DNA of 64,000 nucleotides, from positions 226,812 to 290,811 of the forward strand of contig JAAOMT010000239.1 in assembly GCA_016748015.1 (NCBI GenBank), given 5' to 3'. The notes beneath the pieces were generated by a model. That model had not been told where the DNA came from. It saw only the letters and a program-made list of their open reading frames with translations, and made no database searches. This DNA is from Geosiphon pyriformis (lineage: Eukaryota > Glomeromycota > Glomeromycetes > Archaeosporales > Geosiphonaceae). Positions 59,458 through 64,000 of the stretch are shown here, piece after piece. The position numbers were made by a program, and so were the translations under genes. Numbering within the stretch: the first letter of the stretch is position 1; each line of letters starts with the position of its first letter.

Positions 59458-60831
59458 TCAGAAACCACGTTCCAGAAGAAATTCGTCTATTTGCTCTAGC
59501 TTAGATTTTAGTTCATTCTTATTCATCTTAAACGTTCTTCCCCATTTGGCTTTCACTTGCGAGACCTCTCGAGTTGCAACAATTGCAGTGATTTCTTTCC
59601 AATGACCAGATGCGCCATATTTGCGCACACCTTGAAGTAATCGATCTTCTTCCTCCTTTTTCCAGAACGTTTGTCGATACATATTTTTTTGAGGAGCAGT
59701 TTTTTTTGGCTGTATTTTGGCCCACTGCTCACTTAAATCCCCTTGATTTTTTTTTGAATCAAAGTATTGAGAAGATGCAAGAGCCCAACTTTCATCATTC
59801 TTTTCGACGGTTTTTTTCAAATTTTCTTCTACGGGTTTCCATCGTCTATTATATACTGGAGTTGAAGATTTCTGAGATGCCATCTCCAGTGGTTGCGGTA
59901 AAAATATATTACTTTCAGGTAACACCGATTGGATTTGTGTTAATGACCCAGAAGCTTGGGGAATTTATTTGTTTTTAATAAAATAATTTTCGAATGAGCC
60001 ACCACATTCAGAGTCGATCTAAAGATACCTACCCAAGTTATTTTGTAATCCCAGACGTAATTTCAACAACTTTTGTTTTGTGATAAGGTTCCTCATTTCT
60101 AGTAAATTCCAGCTGGAAAACGGGGCGCTCATAGGTTCATCTTTATTGAACATCTTCACAGAATTTAGATCAATATAACCAGGATGACTGTTTTTTGTTA
60201 AAGAATCACTATCAACAAAGGCACTTCTTGAGAGATCCTTTGAGTCAAAATCGTTTATATAAGGCTGCTGGCTGGGAGATTCTATTTTGTTGGCTTCGTT
60301 TTGATTAAATATAGTTTCTTGGGAATTGTTTTCTTTACAGTTAGCTTGAGTAGATTTTATTTCTGCGTAGTTATCATGTATAGGATCAATATCAATGCTT
60401 TCGTTCCTCACAGAGTTTTTTGCCTCCAGCTCTATATTTGGGTTTATAGGCAACGTTGATATAGGGTTTTCTGGTTGATTTTCCTCTCCATTATGTGACA
60501 AGGGATTGTAATTTTTATTCGCAGGTGCGTTAAAATCTGATGAGGTTGGGGTGAGCTTCTGTTGAGCAGATTCCTCATGTTCAAAATCCAAGTTTCTCGG
60601 GATATTTTGTTCCTGATTAAAATCTGGGGATGGTATTTCGAAGGACTTTTCTCGAGGATGATATATATACCTGGATAAGCGCTCTCTATCATTTTTTCGG
60701 ACTGAAATTAAAACTTCAAGAAAAATTTCACGCTGTTCCTGTGCAGTTTTGACATATTGAGATGAAAATTTTTGTTGGTTTTTTCGATTGGCTATTTTTC
60801 CTTGTTTCCTCAAGCTGGTACTTTTCTTCAT
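59458..60831 (-). CDS. Two-SANT/Myb-repeat protein with long disordered N-terminus, 2 exons
   Basis: Exons 60831-60033 and 59954-59458, phase-1 intron of 78 nt (59955-60032), give 431 aa. Residues 1-60 are basic (MKKSTSLRKQGKIANRKNQQ). About 80-240 is a polar, N/S/E/P-rich disordered region. Two SANT/Myb repeats follow: ~303-350 (R-R-W-K-P-V-E-E, E-S-W-A-L-A-S-S, L-S-E-Q-W-A-K) and ~363-406 (F-W-K-K-E-E-E-D, G-H-W-K-E-I, V-K-A-K-W), then a short acidic helix to the end. Probably nuclear, DNA- or chromatin-binding. Related in type to the SANT genes at 14595 and 16696. Confidence 0.8.
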
Positions 60832-60839
60832 TATGCTGA

Positions 60840-62961
60840 ACGGCAGCTAGATAATATAGAAAATTGAAAAATGATGTCATCAAAGGTTCTTCTAACTAAA
60901 AATGCATACCTAAAAGTACACTCAAGGTTGTATGGTTAAATTTAAAAAAACTCAACTATTTATAATCATTAGTTACGAAAATTTGATCACATGATGTTGG
61001 CCTATTGCACAAACAATGAAGAGCGTCATGATCACATCATATACATTTATGGGATATTTTTTCTTCATGTGATCATGCTTCTTTTGGTTACGAGTAAATA
61101 TAAATCCATATATATTTTGGTATGTGGATTTTAACAAAACCAACAAAAATAAATTTATTTACAAAAATCAAATATGTTATGATCATAACTGCAAATAATA
61201 ATAAAAATAATACTGTAATAATTTGCAAAAATATGAACAAGTATTACACTGTTTACAGATTAAAAGCTAAAATTTAAATGAATAATAAGTTTTGAAAAAC
61301 ATGTAAATTTAAGATATTATTATATATTATTTATTTATATTATAATTTATAATGTTTTAACATAATTATATATATATATATAAATTATTTTTTATTAAAA
61401 TTTTTTTAATTTGATTAGAATTAATTGTTATTTTTATTTCATTTATTTTAAAATAAAAACTTTTCATTTGTAATAGTTTAATTAAATTGTTTTTTATTAT
61501 TTAATTAAGATTTTAATTTTTTTAATATAAAAAAATCATAAATAAAATTATAATATATGTTCAAAAATTTTTAATTAATCAGTTACATATTACTTAATAT
61601 TTTTTTTGTTGAAGTATAAATTTATTATATTTTTTAAAATCCGACTGCAATCAAAATCCAAAAATAAACAACATTCTGAATTAAATAATGTATTTTATCA
61701 ATTTTAAAAGTAGATGCAAGTTTTTTTTGAAACAATTATTATTGAAAAGCTTATTTATTTTTGTATAAGACCATATTTATATATTTCTTTTTTTATATTA
61801 AAAAATTATATTTTAATTAGCATTTTTCATAGCAAATATTTAATTTACAAATAGTTAAACAAAATTTTATTTTGTAATTATTTATATTATTATTATTATT
61901 ATTACAAAATAATATTTTATAAAAAATTAATTTAAAATAAAAACCAAACTTTTTGGTTTTTTTGAACTATAAGCAAATTACCAATATATAAAAATCCATT
62001 TTTAAATTTAAATATTTTATTACAACCTGTTTTTTAAATTAGAAAAATTAACCAAAAAGCTTAAATTTTTTTTAGTAAACTTAGAATATAATAGAAGCTG
62101 AAATTCTTTAATTTTTTTCCTTCACCTCTTCCCCCTTATTTTTCCTAGTTTTGATTGGCTCGGATGACTGTCACACATCAAAAAGCTTCTACTATGTGAT
62201 ATTTCTTGTAGATCACACTTTTGTGAAAGCATCAAAATAAAGCATTTTTTTATTAAATTTTTATTTATGAACAAACACTTTAAATAAGACTATATTTAAT
62301 TTTTATTTTTATTATTTCTGTTAAAAATTTCATAGCATCCAATTATTTTATTATACTTACTAGACAATTTGAAAGGAGTTCTTTTTGTTTTCAAAAGCTT
62401 CAATAAATTGAAATTAAGCCTGATAATGAGAAATTTTTATTTCAAGTATTTCATTTTATTTTTTCAAAGTAAATCGGACGAAATTAACTCTTTTTCCTTG
62501 TCATTTGAAACTAGATAAGCTTATCGCTTTAAAAACTACGGTTGGCTCATGCGTAAAGGTCCATTTCTTCACATAATTAAGCCCAGAGACGCTGTAATTT
62601 CATTTCCATTGGAGACACTTGTTGAATCTTTTTCAATGAATAACGCACATCGAATATTCAAAATTTTAGGATTTTCGCGAAATACTATAAACTAAAATGG
62701 GAAAAATCATTTGTCCAGGTGTATATATTTAAAATATTGAGATAGGAAACTGGTGAACAGTTAAAAATAAGTAAAAAGATTATGCAAATAATTTATTATT
62801 AAGAAACTTCGAAAAGGGATTGCCACATTGATTTATCCGAAAATTTTCTTATCATGCCTACCCATGAAACAAATTATAATTTATAAATGGATTATACAAT
62901 TTAAGCTGTAAGAACATTTAAAAACTCTAGATGAGAAATATTTAAACATCTAATTTTAAAA
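60840..62961. other. Intergenic, AT-rich
   Basis: About 2.1 kb. 60930-61130 and 62150-62700 are the less AT-rich parts and presumably flank the SANT gene and the lipase-like gene. A gttggctcatgcg motif at ~62542 echoes the dispersed 50-bp repeat. No gene seen. Confidence 0.5.
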
Positions 62962-64000
62962 ATGTGGAAGAACCTGGGCTCATTTCACCACTTATTATTA
63001 GTGTGTTCAATTCCACTGTTATTCGCTTTATTGGGCATTTTTTTGGTTGTTTCAAATCAGAATTTTTTTCAAAGTTGTGTGAAATCTTTGCGGTTCGAGC
63101 TAGATAACTTTAAAAATAGGAATATCTCTAAAATAGAGCGCGAATTCTGGATACAGCTGAAAGATACTGGTAAACTTAAAAAGATGTCAAATTTTTTAAA
63201 TACTGGGCCCTTGAAACTTTTCAATCAAATATTCTCTCTAAAGGTCAAAGCATTCAATCAAAGCAACAATACCCTATCAAAACTTCTATTTATAAACGGG
63301 ATATGAAAAATAAAATATTAATACCACCTAATGACCCAATAATTCAGAAACTAAAAACAGCTGCAATATATGCTGCAATGGACAGAAAAGCTCAAGGTGC
63401 GAGGGTTTGAGCTTTAAGTCTTTATTATTCAGAATATTTAATTTATTAAAATTTTAATGTATATCGCCGCTGAAAGATATGGCTACATTTCATAAAAACA
63501 GCGATATACTTTTTTTAGGATTCAGTGGAAAAGGAACAGTAGGAGCTTGGTTTATTGCACACAGCACAGTAATTGGTGCAAAGAGCAGATTAATTAAATA
63601 TCGACAAGGTATCAATAATGAGAAAGTTGATCCAACTATTTTTCAGCCTTTTCTGCAGAGGCGAAGAGAGATTATCGCTCGTATCGAAAGAACTTTAAGG
63701 AGCGACCAAACAATCAAGAAAATCGTATTCACTGGACATTTTTTTGCGGGTGGTATGTTGTGAATATTGCCAAGGAGAAAATTATCTTTTACTCATGCAG
63801 CCTTGAATTTTATAATTTTCTTCAAAAATTGATTCTAAGATACTTCCTCTTTCAATTTATTAGCCTTGGCAGTTCTTTTCGCACTCGATATAAAAAATGC
63901 CCTAGAAGAAGCAGGTATCTCCTTAAAGTATGACATCGAAGCTATAACATTTGCCTCACCAAGAATTGGCAACCTTCAGTTTGCTCAATATGTAAACTTG
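62962..64000 (+). CDS. Class-3-lipase-like alpha/beta-hydrolase lacking the catalytic serine (partial, runs off the window)
   Basis: Exons 62962-63169, 63244-63396, 63477-63752 and 63864 onward; introns of 74, 80 and 111 nt, all phase 1. The N-terminus is a signal or membrane anchor (LLLVCSIPLLFALLGIFLVV). Exon 2 carries LIPPNDPIIQKLKTAAIYAAM, the helix before the lipase core. Exon 3 starts with a beta-strand ILFLGFSGKGTVGAWFI that replaces the usual VVFRGT-x4-DW. Exons 3/4 give FTG-H-F-F-A-G-A-L-A where lipases have G-H-S-L-G-G-A-L-A, so the nucleophile Ser is Phe209. Exon 4 continues with LFALD and ITFASPRIGN-x2-FAQYV, a normal class-3 lipase region including the loop before the catalytic Asp. 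Probably a non-catalytic member of the fold, membrane-bound or secreted. The end is not in the window. Confidence 0.8.

Overview
This looks like nuclear DNA of an early-diverging filamentous fungus, most probably an arbuscular mycorrhizal fungus (Glomeromycotina, Rhizophagus-like). Reasons seen in the sequence: very AT-rich intergenic DNA full of AAT/ATT microsatellites; genes cut by many short GT-AG introns (about 64-112 nt); a cluster of TKL-type kinases with an N-terminal zinc ribbon and an E-W-I-P linker, which are hugely expanded in that group; Sel1 repeats joined to such a kinase; and BED-finger hAT and Tc1/mariner transposons. The species is an inference. No rRNA, tRNA or CRISPR was recognised.

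Layout. 1-15.5 kb is a kinase birth-and-death cluster: one intact kinase (400-1897, +), one with a single-base frameshift (6013-7691, -), a broken Sel1/zinc-ribbon/kinase chimera (8042-9587, -), a decayed kinase copy (11920-13304, +) and a short kinase scrap (15418-15532, -). A broken secreted Asn/Gly-rich protein gene lies at 3.7-4.1 kb. 14.6-19.7 kb holds two Myb/SANT genes; the second has nine exons, including a train of five frame-neutral ~30-codon exons. 25.9-27.0 kb is a three-exon ELO-type fatty acid elongase. 29.3-31.0 kb is an intact four-exon kinase with HCD in place of HRD. 31.5-35.2 kb is a nest of transposons: a Tc1/mariner relic next to a nearly full-length, frame-broken hAT element. 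39.9-40.7 kb is a secreted, eight-cysteine, Ser/Thr-rich, GPI-anchored surface protein. 48.1-51.1 kb is a kinase whose C-terminal tail is spread over about ten exons of 12-78 nt, all in phase 1 and divisible by three. 52.0-53.3 kb is a kinase pseudogene. 55.5-57.0 kb has a hAT-type MITE and a less AT-rich island of broken reading frames. 59.5-60.8 kb is a third SANT gene, and the window ends inside a class-3-lipase-like gene whose catalytic serine position reads phenylalanine.

How it fits together. The functional genes are unrelated housekeeping or surface genes (elongase, GPI protein, lipase-like protein) and lineage-expanded regulatory families (kinases, SANT proteins), scattered in AT-rich repeat-laden DNA. 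Exon structures were built by hand from splice signals and reading frame. The spliced lengths divide by three for every model called intact. The most unusual feature is the two unrelated genes (SANT and kinase) carrying runs of tiny symmetric phase-1 exons, an architecture suited to combinatorial exon skipping.
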